From: Firmicutes bacterium UBA6113
Lineage (GTDB): Bacteria > Bacillota > Clostridia > Tissierellales > Sedimentibacteraceae
Direction of reading: 5' to 3'
Length of the DNA: 64,000 nt
Assembly (NCBI GenBank): GCA_002422545.1
Contig: DIWF01000017.1
Span: 171,267 to 235,266, forward strand
The notes beneath the pieces were generated by a model that saw only the letters and a list, made by a program, of their open reading frames with translations, did no database searches and was not told where the DNA came from. How positions within the stretch are numbered: position 1 is the stretch's first letter; every line of letters begins with the position of its first letter. Positions 16,565 through 25,509 of the stretch are shown here, one piece after another. The position numbers and the translations under genes were made by a program.

Positions 16565-17335
16565 TTGGAAATAATTTCAGCAAAGCTTTTAAAAATAATA
16601 AAACTATCCGCTCAGATAATACTTGAAAACGGCGGTGAAACATACAGGGCTGAAGAAACAATAAAATTCATATGCAAAGCATATGACATCAAAGAAATAG
16701 AAGCAATTGCAACACCAACAGGGTTTTACATAACTATTTCAAGCGACGGAAACGAAAACAGCACAGTTGTCAAAAGAATAAGAAAAAGAACAATAAATCT
16801 TCAAAAAATAGCCGACGTGAACAACGTGTCAAGGCAAATTGCCCTGCATACCATTGACCTGGATGAGGCGCTTGAGGAACTTGAAAAGATAGAAAATGAT
16901 AAGCCTCATGAATACAAATATACTCAATTGTACGGAGGAATTTCATCAGCATTTTTTGTTGTACTCTTTGGGGGAGGAATTTTTGAATTTGTAGTGGCTC
17001 TTTTTACAGGAATATTGATTACGCAAATTACAAAGCATTTTGTAAATCTTCATTCATATCAGTTTTTCTCAAGCATAGTGTCGGGTACAGTTATTGCAGC
17101 TATTGCAATCGTAGCAACATTGGCTGCAAAAACAGGCAACTACAATCAAATTATAGTCGGCAGCATCATGCCCCTATTGCCTGGACTTTCAATGACAAAT
17201 GCCATACGTGATACCATAAGGGGAGATTTGATTTCCGGCATGGCAAGAGGCGCAGAAGCTCTTCTGGTTGCAGCTTCATTGGCAGCAGGAGCAGGTGTGT
17301 TCATATATTTCGCTTATTCCTTAGGCATATTATAG
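16565..17335 (+). CDS. Threonine/serine exporter family, N-terminal half (ThrE domain, DUF1212)
   Basis: 256 residues. The cytoplasmic front end carries the ThrE pattern AQIILENGGETYRAEETI...ATPTGFYITI, and the rear half has about five membrane helices including GSIMPLLPGLSMTNAIRD. The start is TTG with AGGAGTGAT upstream. The companion half gene begins directly after it; the two together reproduce the single-chain ThrE exporter. Exported substrate assumed to be Thr/Ser. Confidence 0.9.
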   Translation: MEIISAKLLKIIKLSAQIILENGGETYRAEETIKFICKAYDIKEIEAIATPTGFYITISSDGNENSTVVKRIRKRTINLQKIADVNNVSRQIALHTIDLDEALEELEKIENDKPHEYKYTQLYGGISSAFFVVLFGGGIFEFVVALFTGILITQITKHFVNLHSYQFFSSIVSGTVIAAIAIVATLAAKTGNYNQIIVGSIMPLLPGLSMTNAIRDTIRGDLISGMARGAEALLVAASLAAGAGVFIYFAYSLGIL

Positions 17336-17348
17336 GATGGAGGGTATT

Positions 17349-17786
17349 ATGTTAGTTAAGTTTTTTTCAGAAATGATATTTTGTTTTTTAGCCGCCTATT
17401 TTTATGCCATGATAATGAATGCTCCCAAGAAAACATTGATATATTCTTCGGTTGTGGCGTCTTTAGGTTACATGGTGTACAATTATTGTGTTAATCAAGG
17501 GAGCCCAAGGCTTGGATTCTTCCTTGGAACAACAGTTATTGCTTTTTTCGGTGAGATTTTTGCCCGCAAATTTAAAATGCCTGCAACTATTTTTATATTT
17601 CCGGCACTGATTCCAATAGTGCCTGGATTTGGACTTTATCAGACTATTTTCGCATTGGTTGAAGATAATATATTTCAGGCCTTAAAAACCGGCGTTAACA
17701 CATTTTTGAACATTGGAGCCATGGCCGTTGCAATGGCAATGGTAAGCTTGATTGCCCTTAAGATGGGAACAAGAAAAACAGAATGA
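17349..17786 (+). CDS. Threonine/serine exporter family, C-terminal half (DUF3815)
   Basis: About 145 residues with four or five membrane helices, including the mirror motif FPALIPIVPGFGLYQTIF seen in ThrE C-terminal halves. I prefer the ATG at 17349, since GGAGGG lies five bases before it; another in-frame ATG is at 17337, adjacent to the stop codon of the first half. The two are certainly co-transcribed. Confidence 0.9.
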   Translation: MLVKFFSEMIFCFLAAYFYAMIMNAPKKTLIYSSVVASLGYMVYNYCVNQGSPRLGFFLGTTVIAFFGEIFARKFKMPATIFIFPALIPIVPGFGLYQTIFALVEDNIFQALKTGVNTFLNIGAMAVAMAMVSLIALKMGTRKTE

Positions 17787-17867
17787 TTTTAAAATTTATG
17801 TTTTAAATTTTGATATTTTGGGTATACATTAAATGTTGAATAATTCAAAAATATTAGGAGGTATTAT

Positions 17868-18254
17868 ATGTGTAACAAAGGAAAGTTTTATGTTTGCAAG
17901 ACTTGTGGTAATTTGGTAGGATTGATTCAAGAAGGCGGCGGAAAATTGGTATGTTGCGGAAAAGAAATGGAAGAACTGGTTCCAAACACTGTTGACGCAG
18001 CTACTGAAAAACATGTTCCTGTAATAGAAGTTGAAGGAAACAAAGTAACAGTTAAAGTTGGTAGTGTAACTCATCCAATGCTTCCTGAACATTTCATTCA
18101 ATGGATTTACTTGGTTACTAAACAAGGCGCTCAGAGAAAATGTCTGTCACCTGGAGAAGAACCGGTTGCAGTATTTGCACTTGCTGAAGGCGATGAAGTT
18201 GAAGCTGCTTATGAGTTCTGCAACTTGCACGGACTTTGGAAAAAAGAAGCTTAG
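17868..18254 (+). CDS. dfx: Desulfoferrodoxin (superoxide reductase)
   Basis: Reduces superoxide to peroxide without making oxygen, a defence typical of anaerobes. 128 residues. The N-terminal desulforedoxin domain has VCKTCG and the paired CC (iron centre I); the C-terminal domain has the His ligands in EKHVPVIE and THPMLPEHFIQW and the Cys/His pair in CNLHGLW (centre II). Thus it is the two-iron class. TAGGAGG precedes the ATG; it has its own terminator and appears monocistronic. Confidence 0.97.
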   Translation: MCNKGKFYVCKTCGNLVGLIQEGGGKLVCCGKEMEELVPNTVDAATEKHVPVIEVEGNKVTVKVGSVTHPMLPEHFIQWIYLVTKQGAQRKCLSPGEEPVAVFALAEGDEVEAAYEFCNLHGLWKKEA

Positions 18255-18290
18255 TCAGTGCAATTAAGAATTAAGAGTTAAGAATTATTG

Positions 18291-18321
18291 AAAGGATTTG
18301 TGCGAGCACAAATCCTTTTTT
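18291..18321 (+). terminator. Terminator after desulfoferrodoxin gene
   Basis: Perfect 13-bp stem AAAGGATTTGTGC/GCACAAATCCTTT around two bases, then T run. Same stem sequence as the hairpin at 14299-14331. Confidence 0.88.
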
Positions 18322-18331
18322 AGTGAAAAAT

Positions 18332-18386
18332 GTAGGGGAGGGCCTCGTGCCCTCCCGCGCGGGCGGGTACAAGACCCGCCCCTACA
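18332..18386. repeat. GTAGGGG double-hairpin repeat, copy 1
   Basis: Two adjoining G+C-rich hairpins: GGGAGGGC/GCCCTCCC and GGGCGGGT/ACCCGCCC, with outer ends GTAGGGG and CCCCTACA complementary. Related copies at 30473-30525 and 47304-47357 and half copies at 47088 and 47200. Strikingly GC-rich against the AT-rich genome. Confidence 0.85.
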
Positions 18387-18447
18387 ATTGGTTAATTCAG
18401 GGCTTTTAAATAGTCTGAGAAATTGTTTAACACAGTTCTTTTTTAGT

Positions 18448-18477
18448 AAAAAAACAGAGAACGGCTCACCGTTCTCT
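18448..18477 (-). terminator. Terminator of metG
   Basis: Minus-strand hairpin of AGAGAACGG/CCGTTCTCT with a four-base loop, followed by seven T (18448-18454). Confidence 0.85.
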
Positions 18478-18514
18478 TCATTTAATTCTTAACTCTTAAT
18501 TCTTCATTCTTAAC

Positions 18515-20494
18515 TTAACTTAATTTAGCTCCGTCCGGAATGTCCTCTAGGGTGGAAATAAGAGTGAGTTTCTTTCCTTTTTGAGCTGCAAGTATCATAC
18601 CGTTGGAATCAACTCCTCTTAATTTGACAGGTTTTAAATTGTAAACCATTACAATTTTCTTTCCTACCAGATCCTGAGGCTCATAGTACTTGGCAATTCC
18701 AGAAACCACCTGTCTTACTTCATCACCCAGTTTCAATTGAAGTATCAGAAGCTTATCGGCATCGGGATGTTTTTCTGCCTTTGCTATTTCAGCAACTCTT
18801 AAGTCAATTTTTGCAAAATCATCTATTGAAATCAATCCGTCATCTTCTGCTTCAACAACTTCTTCCTTAACTTCTTTTGCTTCTTCTTTTTTTACTTCAG
18901 TTGGTGCTTCAGCTTCTTTCTTAGCTTCGTTAATTTTAATTATTTCCTCCATTTTCTTCGCAGCATCTATTCTTGCAAACAATATTTCAGGTGTTCCAAC
19001 CTTTTGTCCAGGAACCATTCCGTTAAATTGTGCAAGAGAATCCCAGTCAGTTTTGTCAGTGTTTATCTGCTTGTAAATTTTTTGTGCTGTTTCAGGTAAA
19101 AATGGCTCCAGCAATACTGCTGCTATTCTTATAGATTCAAGCAGGTTGTATAAGACGGTTCCAAGTCTTGCTTTCTTGCTTTCATCCTTGCCGAGAACCC
19201 ATGGCTGAGTTTCATCAACATATTTGTTGCTTCTTCTGAGAAGAGTAAAAATTTCATCTATTGCGTCTGAAACCCTCAGTTCATCCATTTTCTTTTCTAC
19301 TTTTAATGGTGTTTCAAGGGCCAAACTTATAAGCTCGTCGTCAATAGATTCATGTTCTGAAGGTGCCATAATTTCACCGTCAAAATACTTGTTTGTCATT
19401 GTAACTGTTCTGTTTACAAGATTTCCAAGTATGTTTGCCAGGTCTGAATTTATTCTTTCTATTACAAGTTCATATGTCAATGTTCCGTCGCTTGCAAAAG
19501 GCATTTCATGAAGGACGAAATATCTTATTGCATCAACTCCGAACAAATCAACCAGATCATCGGCATAAATAACATTTCCTTTTGACTTGCTCATTTTTCC
19601 TTCCCCAACCATGAGCCATGGGTGGCCGAAAACCTGTTTTGGAAGTTCTTCTCCAAGTGCCATCAAAAGTATAGGCCAATAAATTGTGTGGAATCTCAAT
19701 ATATCCTTGCCTATTAAATGAACATCTGCAGGCCAGTATTTTTTGTAAAGTTCGCTGTGGTTTCCTTCAGGGTCGTAACCTATGAATGTGATGTAGTTGC
19801 TGAGGGCATCAATCCATACATAAACAACATGTTTTTCATCAAATGTTACCGGAATTCCCCAGTTGAATGATGTTCTTGAAACGCACAAATCCTGAAGACC
19901 AGGTTTTATGAAGTTGTTCACCATTTCATTCTTGCGTGATTCAGGCTGAATGAACTCTGGATTTTCTTCTATATGTTTCATCAATCTGTCAGCATACTTG
20001 CTCATTTTGAAGAAATATGCCTCTTCTCTTGCCATGTGCACTTCTCTTCCGCAGTCAGGACACTTGCCGTCAACAAGCTGTGATTCTGTAAAGAATGCTT
20101 CGTCAGGAGTGCAGTACCATCCTTCGTAATATCCTTTGTAAATGTCTCCCTGGTCGTAAAGTCTCTTGAATATCTGCTGAATTTTCTTTTCATGCATTGG
20201 GTCTGTTGTCCTTACGAAATTATCGTAGCTTGTGTTCATCAAATCCCAAATGCGCTTGATTTCTCCTGCAACTTCATCAACAAACTGCTGAGGAGTCTTT
20301 CCTGCTTCCTCTGCCTTGATTTGAATTTTTTCTCCATGTTCATCAGTTCCTGTTTGAAAATACACATCGTATCCGTTTAATTTCTTGAATCTGACTATAC
20401 TGTCCGCCAGTACGATTTCGTATGTATTTCCAATATGGGGTTTGCCTGATGTATATGCTATTGCCGTCGTTAAATAATATTTGCCTTTATCCAT
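18515..20494 (-). CDS. metG: Methionyl-tRNA synthetase
   Basis: Class I aminoacyl-tRNA synthetase, 659 residues, dimeric long form. ATP-binding signatures are PHIGNTY (HIGH type, near residue 20) and KMSKSKGN. A zinc knuckle with Cys pairs (CTPDEAFF and CPDCG) marks the metal-binding insertion. The C-terminal extra domain, from about 555 (FAKIDLRVAEI), is the EMAPII/Trbp111-like tRNA-binding fold, joined by a Lys/Glu-rich linker. Expression is under a T-box leader immediately upstream. Confidence 0.98.
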   Translation of the reverse strand: MDKGKYYLTTAIAYTSGKPHIGNTYEIVLADSIVRFKKLNGYDVYFQTGTDEHGEKIQIKAEEAGKTPQQFVDEVAGEIKRIWDLMNTSYDNFVRTTDPMHEKKIQQIFKRLYDQGDIYKGYYEGWYCTPDEAFFTESQLVDGKCPDCGREVHMAREEAYFFKMSKYADRLMKHIEENPEFIQPESRKNEMVNNFIKPGLQDLCVSRTSFNWGIPVTFDEKHVVYVWIDALSNYITFIGYDPEGNHSELYKKYWPADVHLIGKDILRFHTIYWPILLMALGEELPKQVFGHPWLMVGEGKMSKSKGNVIYADDLVDLFGVDAIRYFVLHEMPFASDGTLTYELVIERINSDLANILGNLVNRTVTMTNKYFDGEIMAPSEHESIDDELISLALETPLKVEKKMDELRVSDAIDEIFTLLRRSNKYVDETQPWVLGKDESKKARLGTVLYNLLESIRIAAVLLEPFLPETAQKIYKQINTDKTDWDSLAQFNGMVPGQKVGTPEILFARIDAAKKMEEIIKINEAKKEAEAPTEVKKEEAKEVKEEVVEAEDDGLISIDDFAKIDLRVAEIAKAEKHPDADKLLILQLKLGDEVRQVVSGIAKYYEPQDLVGKKIVMVYNLKPVKLRGVDSNGMILAAQKGKKLTLISTLEDIPDGAKLS

Positions 20495-20524
20495 TTTTTC
20501 CTCCTGCTATTATTCTTGCAAATA

Positions 20525-20791
20525 AAAAGCCCCTTAGCACTAAGCTAAGAGGCGATGTTTCGCGTTACCACTCTTTTTCGCACATGCTTCGCAGCATGAG
20601 CCTTACTAGGTCGTTGACCGTGCATTGTAACGTATACCATACGTTGTACCCTAAAAAAGTTCAGGCACAAGGCTCCGAGGCCATGTTCATTTAAAAATCA
20701 ATCCCCGGCTTCCACCTTTCCCGGTTCTCTTGATCATGATTTAAAAATTACTCTTCTCTTCATTGCCATTAATATATTATTTCAATTCTTA
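20525..20791 (-). promoter_or_regulatory. T-box riboswitch of metG
   Basis: On the minus strand this leader has the T-box sequence AGAGTGGTAACGCG (about 20560-20575), a stem I distal region with AGAGA, GGTGGAAG and CCGGG, and a plausible Met specifier AUG in GAACATGGCC. The competing terminator is CCCCTTAGC/GCTAAGAGG (20529-20553) with a T run. Uncharged initiator/elongator tRNA-Met should favour the antiterminator. Confidence 0.92.
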
Positions 20792-20797
20792 TGTTAA

Positions 20798-20826
20798 ACT
20801 ATACATAAATATCATTTATTTGTCAA
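20798..20826 (-). promoter_or_regulatory. metG promoter
   Basis: TTGACA (20821-20826), 17-base spacer, TATAGT (20798-20803) on the minus strand, placing transcription start about 300 bases upstream of the coding region so that the T-box is transcribed. Confidence 0.82.
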
Positions 20827-20833
20827 CAAAAAT

Positions 20834-20855
20834 AAAACTCCGAGTCCGGAGTTTT
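20834..20855 (-). terminator. Terminator of the small membrane protein gene
   Basis: Perfect 9-bp stem AAAACTCCG/CGGAGTTTT around a four-base loop, followed on the minus strand by ATTTTTG. It sits directly against the metG -35 hexamer. Confidence 0.8.
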
Positions 20856-20866
20856 GTATTCTTATG

Positions 20867-21088
20867 CTAAAATATAAACTGTATACATTTAATAATCGCT
20901 GCAATTATTCCTATTATTATTGCAGGAATAAGCAAGAATCCGATTCCCAGCGGAATAAGCATGATTATGAGAACAAATCCCATTACTGCACCTATTATTG
21001 TAAACAATATTTTAAACAACACAACTCCTATATTAAGCGCTGCAGCTATAAATATAAAGAATACAAAAATTCCTATTAAAATTTCCAT
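20867..21088 (-). CDS. Small hydrophobic membrane protein, function unknown
   Basis: 73 residues, almost entirely Ile, Leu, Val, Phe and Gly, forming two or three membrane helices with very few charges. GGGAGATG precedes the ATG by a suitable distance and a terminator follows, so it appears to be a genuine small gene. I recognise no family; a PHP-domain gene is divergent from it but no link is evident. Confidence 0.6.
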   Translation of the reverse strand: MEILIGIFVFFIFIAAALNIGVVLFKILFTIIGAVMGFVLIIMLIPLGIGFLLIPAIIIGIIAAIIKCIQFIF

Positions 21089-21253
21089 ATTACATCTCCC
21101 TTTACCATTATTATATTCGTTTGATAACTATAATACACACAATTTATTCAAAATTAATTAGTGTAATATTAAAAAATGATTAGAAATAATAATTATAATG
21201 ACAATTTTATCATGAAAATGATATAATGTTATATAAAAAATTAGGAGTATCAC

Positions 21254-22087
21254 ATGATTGACTTACACATTCATTCAAAATATTCTGACGGTTCAAATTC
21301 CATAGATGAAATAATTGAAATAGCAAAGAATAAAAACATGACGGCATTGTCCCTGACAGACCACGATACAACTTTCGGAGTAGCTGGAATAATAGAAAAA
21401 TCTCAGAAAGAAAACATTCAGGTTATTCCCGGCATTGAAATTTCTTCAGTTTCAAACGGCCATTTAATACATGTTCTCGGTTACAACATTGACATCAAGA
21501 ACAGTCAGCTTCAGGACCTCCTGAAAATAATAGGCGCTCATTTCAACGAAAGTTTTCTGGAACACTACAGCTGGCTTCAAAAAAATCACATCATAGATTT
21601 CGATTTGAATAAAATTTTAAAATATGCTGATTTCAAACAATCACTTGCATTGTCTGACATAATGAAGGCAATGATTGAAAATGGAGAACCTTACACATTG
21701 AAGGACTGGCCTGAATTTTTCAACACGAAGGTAAAGAAATACCCGGGACACCGCTTCATTGATGATTTTCCTGTGCATTCATCTGAAGCTGTTGAGGTTA
21801 TAAGGCAGGCAGGAGGAATACCAGTCTTTGCCCATCCTGCCCGAATCGGAAAAGCAGATTTAGGCGAAATGGAGCTTCTTCTATCCCACGGTCTTGGGGG
21901 AGTTGAAGTATACTATCCTTACCACAATGAGATACTCATACAAAAATATGAAAAGTTTGCCGATGAACACGGTCTCATAAAAACCGGTGGAACCGATTGG
22001 CACGGCACTGAACTAACTACATGGGATTCTGAAATGGGAGACTACGGAGTCAAAAGCTTACAAATTATAAATCCCTCTTACAATTAA
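21254..22087 (+). CDS. PHP domain phosphoesterase
   Basis: 277 residues of the polymerase-and-histidinol-phosphatase fold. Metal ligands are seen in HIHSKYSDGS (5-14), LTDHDTTFG (about 35-43), the FAHPAR segment and the final GGTDWHG. This pattern matches the YciV/RNase AM group acting on 3',5'-nucleoside bisphosphates or short RNA 5' ends; the precise substrate is inferred. AGGAG precedes the ATG. The gene converges on the LysR gene with 4-base overlap of their ends. Confidence 0.88.
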   Translation: MIDLHIHSKYSDGSNSIDEIIEIAKNKNMTALSLTDHDTTFGVAGIIEKSQKENIQVIPGIEISSVSNGHLIHVLGYNIDIKNSQLQDLLKIIGAHFNESFLEHYSWLQKNHIIDFDLNKILKYADFKQSLALSDIMKAMIENGEPYTLKDWPEFFNTKVKKYPGHRFIDDFPVHSSEAVEVIRQAGGIPVFAHPARIGKADLGEMELLLSHGLGGVEVYYPYHNEILIQKYEKFADEHGLIKTGGTDWHGTELTTWDSEMGDYGVKSLQIINPSYN

Positions 22088-22099
22088 GAGGGATTTTTT
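22071..22099 (+). terminator. Terminator overlapping the PHP and LysR gene ends
   Basis: Stem ATCCCTCTT/AAGAGGGAT (22071-22079 with 22086-22094), then six T. The hairpin includes the PHP stop codon and runs into the last codons of the convergent LysR gene. Confidence 0.85.
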
Positions 22100-23001
22100 A
22101 ATGCAAAGTGCTCTTTGCAGTTAAATCTAACATATTCCGTGATGTAATCTTCAAAATACTTTACAGCTGCTGATTTCTTAGTGTCCTTTACTGTAACAAA
22201 GTAAACTTCCCATTTAGGTCCGTCATCTTTAAATGGAATGGCTGCAAAATCAGGCAATGGCATATCTTCAACAGCAAAATCAACTGTAATGGCAAATCCC
22301 AGTCCCTGCTGGCAAAGTTTGTGGGCAAGGCTCAATTCCGTTGTTTCAAAAACAATGTTTGGCGAAAATCCAGCTGCCTTACATGCTGCCCTTAAATTGT
22401 GAAATATTTTAAATTCACTGTTTTCCAAAATGATATTTTCGTTTTTCAAGTCGCAGATGCTTAATTGTTTTTTGCATGCCAAATGATGGCTTTTAGGAAC
22501 CAGAACCATTGACTTATAGGAAGCAATCCTCTTATAATCAAAATGTTCCGAATTGATTGGTCCTTTTATGAGGCCACAGTCAGCTTCTCCATTCCATACT
22601 GCATTTTCGGCTCTCAAATCAGAATATTCCCACCACTTTAAATTTATATTGGGAGCTTTTTTTCGAAAGTCAAATAAAAATTCAGGTGAAAAAGCTGCAA
22701 TAACTCCGTATGAAGATGCAAGAGTAAGCTTTCCTGTTGCATTATCTATATTGTTGAAATAATTTTCAATATCACCAAGTTCAGAAATTATGTGTTTTGC
22801 TCTTTCCATGAGAATTTCCCCATACTCGGTCAGAGTCAGACCCGTTGGTGTTCTGTAGAAAAGAGGAATTTTCAGTTCCTGTTCAAGGTTTATTATAATC
22901 TTGCTCAAGCCCTGAGGTGTAATATATAAAGACTTCGCTGCCTTTGTTATACTTCCGTCGTGACACACTTGCAAAAAACTTATCAAATCTTTTGTATTCA
23001 T
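22084..23001 (-). CDS. LysR family transcriptional regulator of the decarboxylase operon
   Basis: 305 residues. The N-terminal winged helix (FLQVCHDGSITKAAKSLYITPQGLSKIIINLEQEL, about 9-43) is followed by a two-lobed effector domain. It lies 101 bases downstream of the LpdD gene in the same direction, so it may be co-transcribed with or follow the hydroxyarylate decarboxylase operon. LysR regulators commonly sense aromatic acids, which fits; the effector is unknown. Confidence 0.87.
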   Translation of the reverse strand: MNTKDLISFLQVCHDGSITKAAKSLYITPQGLSKIIINLEQELKIPLFYRTPTGLTLTEYGEILMERAKHIISELGDIENYFNNIDNATGKLTLASSYGVIAAFSPEFLFDFRKKAPNINLKWWEYSDLRAENAVWNGEADCGLIKGPINSEHFDYKRIASYKSMVLVPKSHHLACKKQLSICDLKNENIILENSEFKIFHNLRAACKAAGFSPNIVFETTELSLAHKLCQQGLGFAITVDFAVEDMPLPDFAAIPFKDDGPKWEVYFVTVKDTKKSAAVKYFEDYITEYVRFNCKEHFALKNPS

Positions 23002-23102
23002 ACAAGCATACCTTTCTTACATAATTTTCATTATATTATCATAAAGTTATTTATAAAACAACAGAATACTTTCATTTGAAACAGAACAAAAGCAGGCAAA
23101 AC

Positions 23103-23489
23103 CTACTCTTGTTTGTTGTAGTAATCTATTATATTTTTAAGCAATATGTTCACATTTTCCAGCAATATGCCAAATTCATCAGCCCTGATATCGTCAACAT
23201 GAATTCCTATTGCAACAACAACCGTGCAGTCGAGCTTTGTAGCCAGATACTTTGCACAGTTGTATGACAATTCATCTTCCCTGTGACCTTGAATACATAT
23301 GACGCTTGTTGAAGCAGAACGCTTCTTGCCGTCTTTGTGCTCAAGTCTAGGTACTGCAACTGCAGCAGCTCCTATATGGTATTTTTCCCCGCCCCCTATG
23401 GTGACATTCAAGTCATTTCCGCAGCGCACTGCAACTGCTTCAACAGTATATTTTCCGCTTCTGGCAACCTTCTTAAAGCTCTCCATCAT
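23103..23489 (-). CDS. LpdD-like decarboxylase accessory protein
   Basis: About 128 residues from an ATG at 23487-23489 with GGAAGG eight bases upstream; it overlaps the end of the ubiX-like gene by 17 bases. Sequence features are YTVEAVAVRCGNDLNVTIGGGEKYHIGAAAVAVPR and a C-terminal helix. This matches the domain of LpdD, the small subunit genetically tied to gallate/hydroxyarylate decarboxylases and viewed as a prenyl-FMN chaperone. The assignment rests on pattern memory and context. Confidence 0.75.
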   Translation of the reverse strand: MMESFKKVARSGKYTVEAVAVRCGNDLNVTIGGGEKYHIGAAAVAVPRLEHKDGKKRSASTSVICIQGHREDELSYNCAKYLATKLDCTVVVAIGIHVDDIRADEFGILLENVNILLKNIIDYYNKQE

Positions 23490-24051
23490 ATTGCGTACCT
23501 TCCCAGACGATAAATTTCTTGTGGTCGAGTCCAAACTGCATCAATATTTTGCCTACAATATGGTTTATCTGTTCCTCAATAGTCTGTGGATTATTGTAAA
23601 AAGTAAGCATTGGCGGAATTATCACACAACCCAGATCAGAAACTTCCTTCATATTTCTGATGTGCACTTTGCCAAAAGGCATCTCCCTAGGAACCAGAAC
23701 AACCTTTCTATTTTCCTTCAGACAGACATCTGCTGAACGAATAAGAAGATTTTCAGCAAAGCCTGCCGCAACTCCTGCAAGCGTCTTCATGCTGCATGGA
23801 ACAACAATCATGCCGTCCGTCTTGAAGGATCCGCTTGATATGGATGCAGCCAAATTCTTGTTGCTGTGAACAAAGTCTGCCAGTTCTTCAACATCTTCAA
23901 TTTTTAAATTAGTTTCAAGTCCGAATGTAACTCTTGCACCTTCTGTAATAACCAGATGTGTCTCGCATTCCGGATATGCTTTTAGAGCCTTTAACGTGTG
24001 ATAACCAAGCACAACACCGCTAGCACCGGATATTCCTACTATTAGCCGCAT
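23473..24051 (-). CDS. UbiX-type flavin prenyltransferase
   Basis: Makes prenyl-FMN, the cofactor required by UbiD decarboxylases, from FMN and dimethylallyl phosphate. 192 residues. The flavin-binding motif is VGISGASGVVLG (4-15); the catalytic/phosphate region PCSMKTLAGVAAGFAENLLIRSADV and ending VLVPREMPFGKVHIRNM are characteristic. It lies between the permease gene (16 bases) and LpdD gene (overlap) in the decarboxylase operon, so corresponds to BsdB/VdcB. Confidence 0.95.
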   Translation of the reverse strand: MRLIVGISGASGVVLGYHTLKALKAYPECETHLVITEGARVTFGLETNLKIEDVEELADFVHSNKNLAASISSGSFKTDGMIVVPCSMKTLAGVAAGFAENLLIRSADVCLKENRKVVLVPREMPFGKVHIRNMKEVSDLGCVIIPPMLTFYNNPQTIEEQINHIVGKILMQFGLDHKKFIVWEGTQYDGEL

Positions 24052-24067
24052 AATTTCTCCTTGAATC

Positions 24068-25450
24068 TTAAAAAAGACCTATCATTTTCCAATACGGAAC
24101 TTCTACTGCCACTGTTATGATGAAAACAACAATTGTCAAAGGTATACCAAGCCGCATTACTTCTTTTTGTCCGTACATTCCATTTTCTTCGCCCTGTCCC
24201 ACCAGAATATTCAAATGATGGAAAGGAAGTATATAATGAATTCCTATGGAAGTGTAAACAAGCAATGTAGTAACAATAGGACTGATTCCCATAGGTTCTG
24301 TAAATATTAACAAGGCCGGTATAGCTATACCCATAACAGCAATTACACTTCCCAGAAACATGTGTATTCCCATGGAAATTAAAGCTATAATAAGTGCAAG
24401 CACAAATGGGTTTGACGGTATTGAAGATGGAAGTATTGTTTCAGCAATCCAGGTGTTCATTCCTGTAACTGCTCCTACCTTACCAATTGTCATGGCTGCT
24501 GTCAAAAACAACAATACGTGTACAGGCACCTCACTCCATTGCTTTGGTGACAATATTTCTCCGACTGCAGGGAAACTCATGAGCATTGCAATCAAAAGTG
24601 TAATCCATCCAATGTTTATTCCGTGAATTGAGTCAGTCATCCACAGTACAACAGCTATAGCAAGCCATACAATAGTTCTTTTTTCCTTGACTGATACAGG
24701 TCCAAGAGCACTGAGCTTTTCTTTCATTTCATCCTTGTTTATTGTAACTTCTGCAGTTGGTTTGAAGAGAACCAAAATCATTACGCATGTAATTATGCTT
24801 GAAATGATGTTTGGAGGTCCCATGTAAATAAACCATTGAAGCCAGCTTATTGATATTCCGGAAGCCTGTACTGCAAGAGGATTGATAACACTGTCCCCTG
24901 TAAGGAAAATCATTGAAACCGGAACCGCTGCAGCAAAGACTGCAAATCCAATTTTTATTGCATCTTCATTAGGTATTTTAGCGCTTTTGATTACAACTAC
25001 CATAACCGACATTATGAGGAAAGCCCTTGGCCATGGGTGAGGTATCAAAATACTCAAAATAAATGTAAGTGCAAATATTGATATGATAATACTTTTATAA
25101 GAGCTTACAAACTTGATAATGAAATTGTAAGCAATTCTTTCTCCAAGCCCTGAAGACTTAACAGCTGAAGCAATAAGGTACGCACCTATAACCAAGTACA
25201 TTGTGCTTCCTATCCAAGGAGAAAATACAACTGCAGGTTCAGCTACTTTGAAAATTACCAAAAGTGCAAGATAAAGACCCGATGCATAACCTGACTGCAC
25301 AACTTGAAACGCCCAGAACACAACAGTCATAAGTGTAAGTCCAAGACACATTTTTCCTTGAGAAGACAAATCTCCCAGAGGAAGTAAATTTATTATTACA
25401 GCAACAGCAACACCTAATATTAATCCTGTTAGACTTTTATTTTTACTCAT
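24068..25450 (-). CDS. SLC13/DASS-family anion permease of the decarboxylase operon
   Basis: Polytopic membrane protein, about 460 residues from the ATG at 25448-25450, chosen because AAGGAAGG precedes it (the frame extends 12 codons upstream). It has about 12 hydrophobic helices; GDSVINPLAVQASG and GSVIAVMGIAIPALLIF resemble the sodium/anion-binding hairpins of DASS transporters, which import di- and tricarboxylates. Being embedded between UbiD subunit D and UbiX genes, it most likely carries the hydroxybenzoate-type substrate or product across the membrane. Confidence 0.85.
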   Translation of the reverse strand: MSKNKSLTGLILGVAVAVIINLLPLGDLSSQGKMCLGLTLMTVVFWAFQVVQSGYASGLYLALLVIFKVAEPAVVFSPWIGSTMYLVIGAYLIASAVKSSGLGERIAYNFIIKFVSSYKSIIISIFALTFILSILIPHPWPRAFLIMSVMVVVIKSAKIPNEDAIKIGFAVFAAAVPVSMIFLTGDSVINPLAVQASGISISWLQWFIYMGPPNIISSIITCVMILVLFKPTAEVTINKDEMKEKLSALGPVSVKEKRTIVWLAIAVVLWMTDSIHGINIGWITLLIAMLMSFPAVGEILSPKQWSEVPVHVLLFLTAAMTIGKVGAVTGMNTWIAETILPSSIPSNPFVLALIIALISMGIHMFLGSVIAVMGIAIPALLIFTEPMGISPIVTTLLVYTSIGIHYILPFHHLNILVGQGEENGMYGQKEVMRLGIPLTIVVFIITVAVEVPYWKMIGLF

Positions 25451-25509
25451 TTTCTTTCCTTCCTTATTATAATCAATCCAAAACAAGGGAGCCTAGGCCC
25501 CCTCATTAT

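Larger units (their letters stand above)
18266..18504. repeat. Composite repeat block bounded by a 22-bp perfect inverted repeat
   Basis: The sequence at 18266-18287 (AAGAATTAAGAGTTAAGAAT...) is an exact inverse of 18483-18504. Enclosed are the dfx terminator (18291-18321), a GTAGGGG double hairpin (18332-18386) and the metG terminator (18448-18477). A related TTCATTCTTAACTCTTAATTTA piece occurs at 28702-28726. No coding potential; the arrangement looks like a non-autonomous mobile repeat or a nested series of them. Confidence 0.65.
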
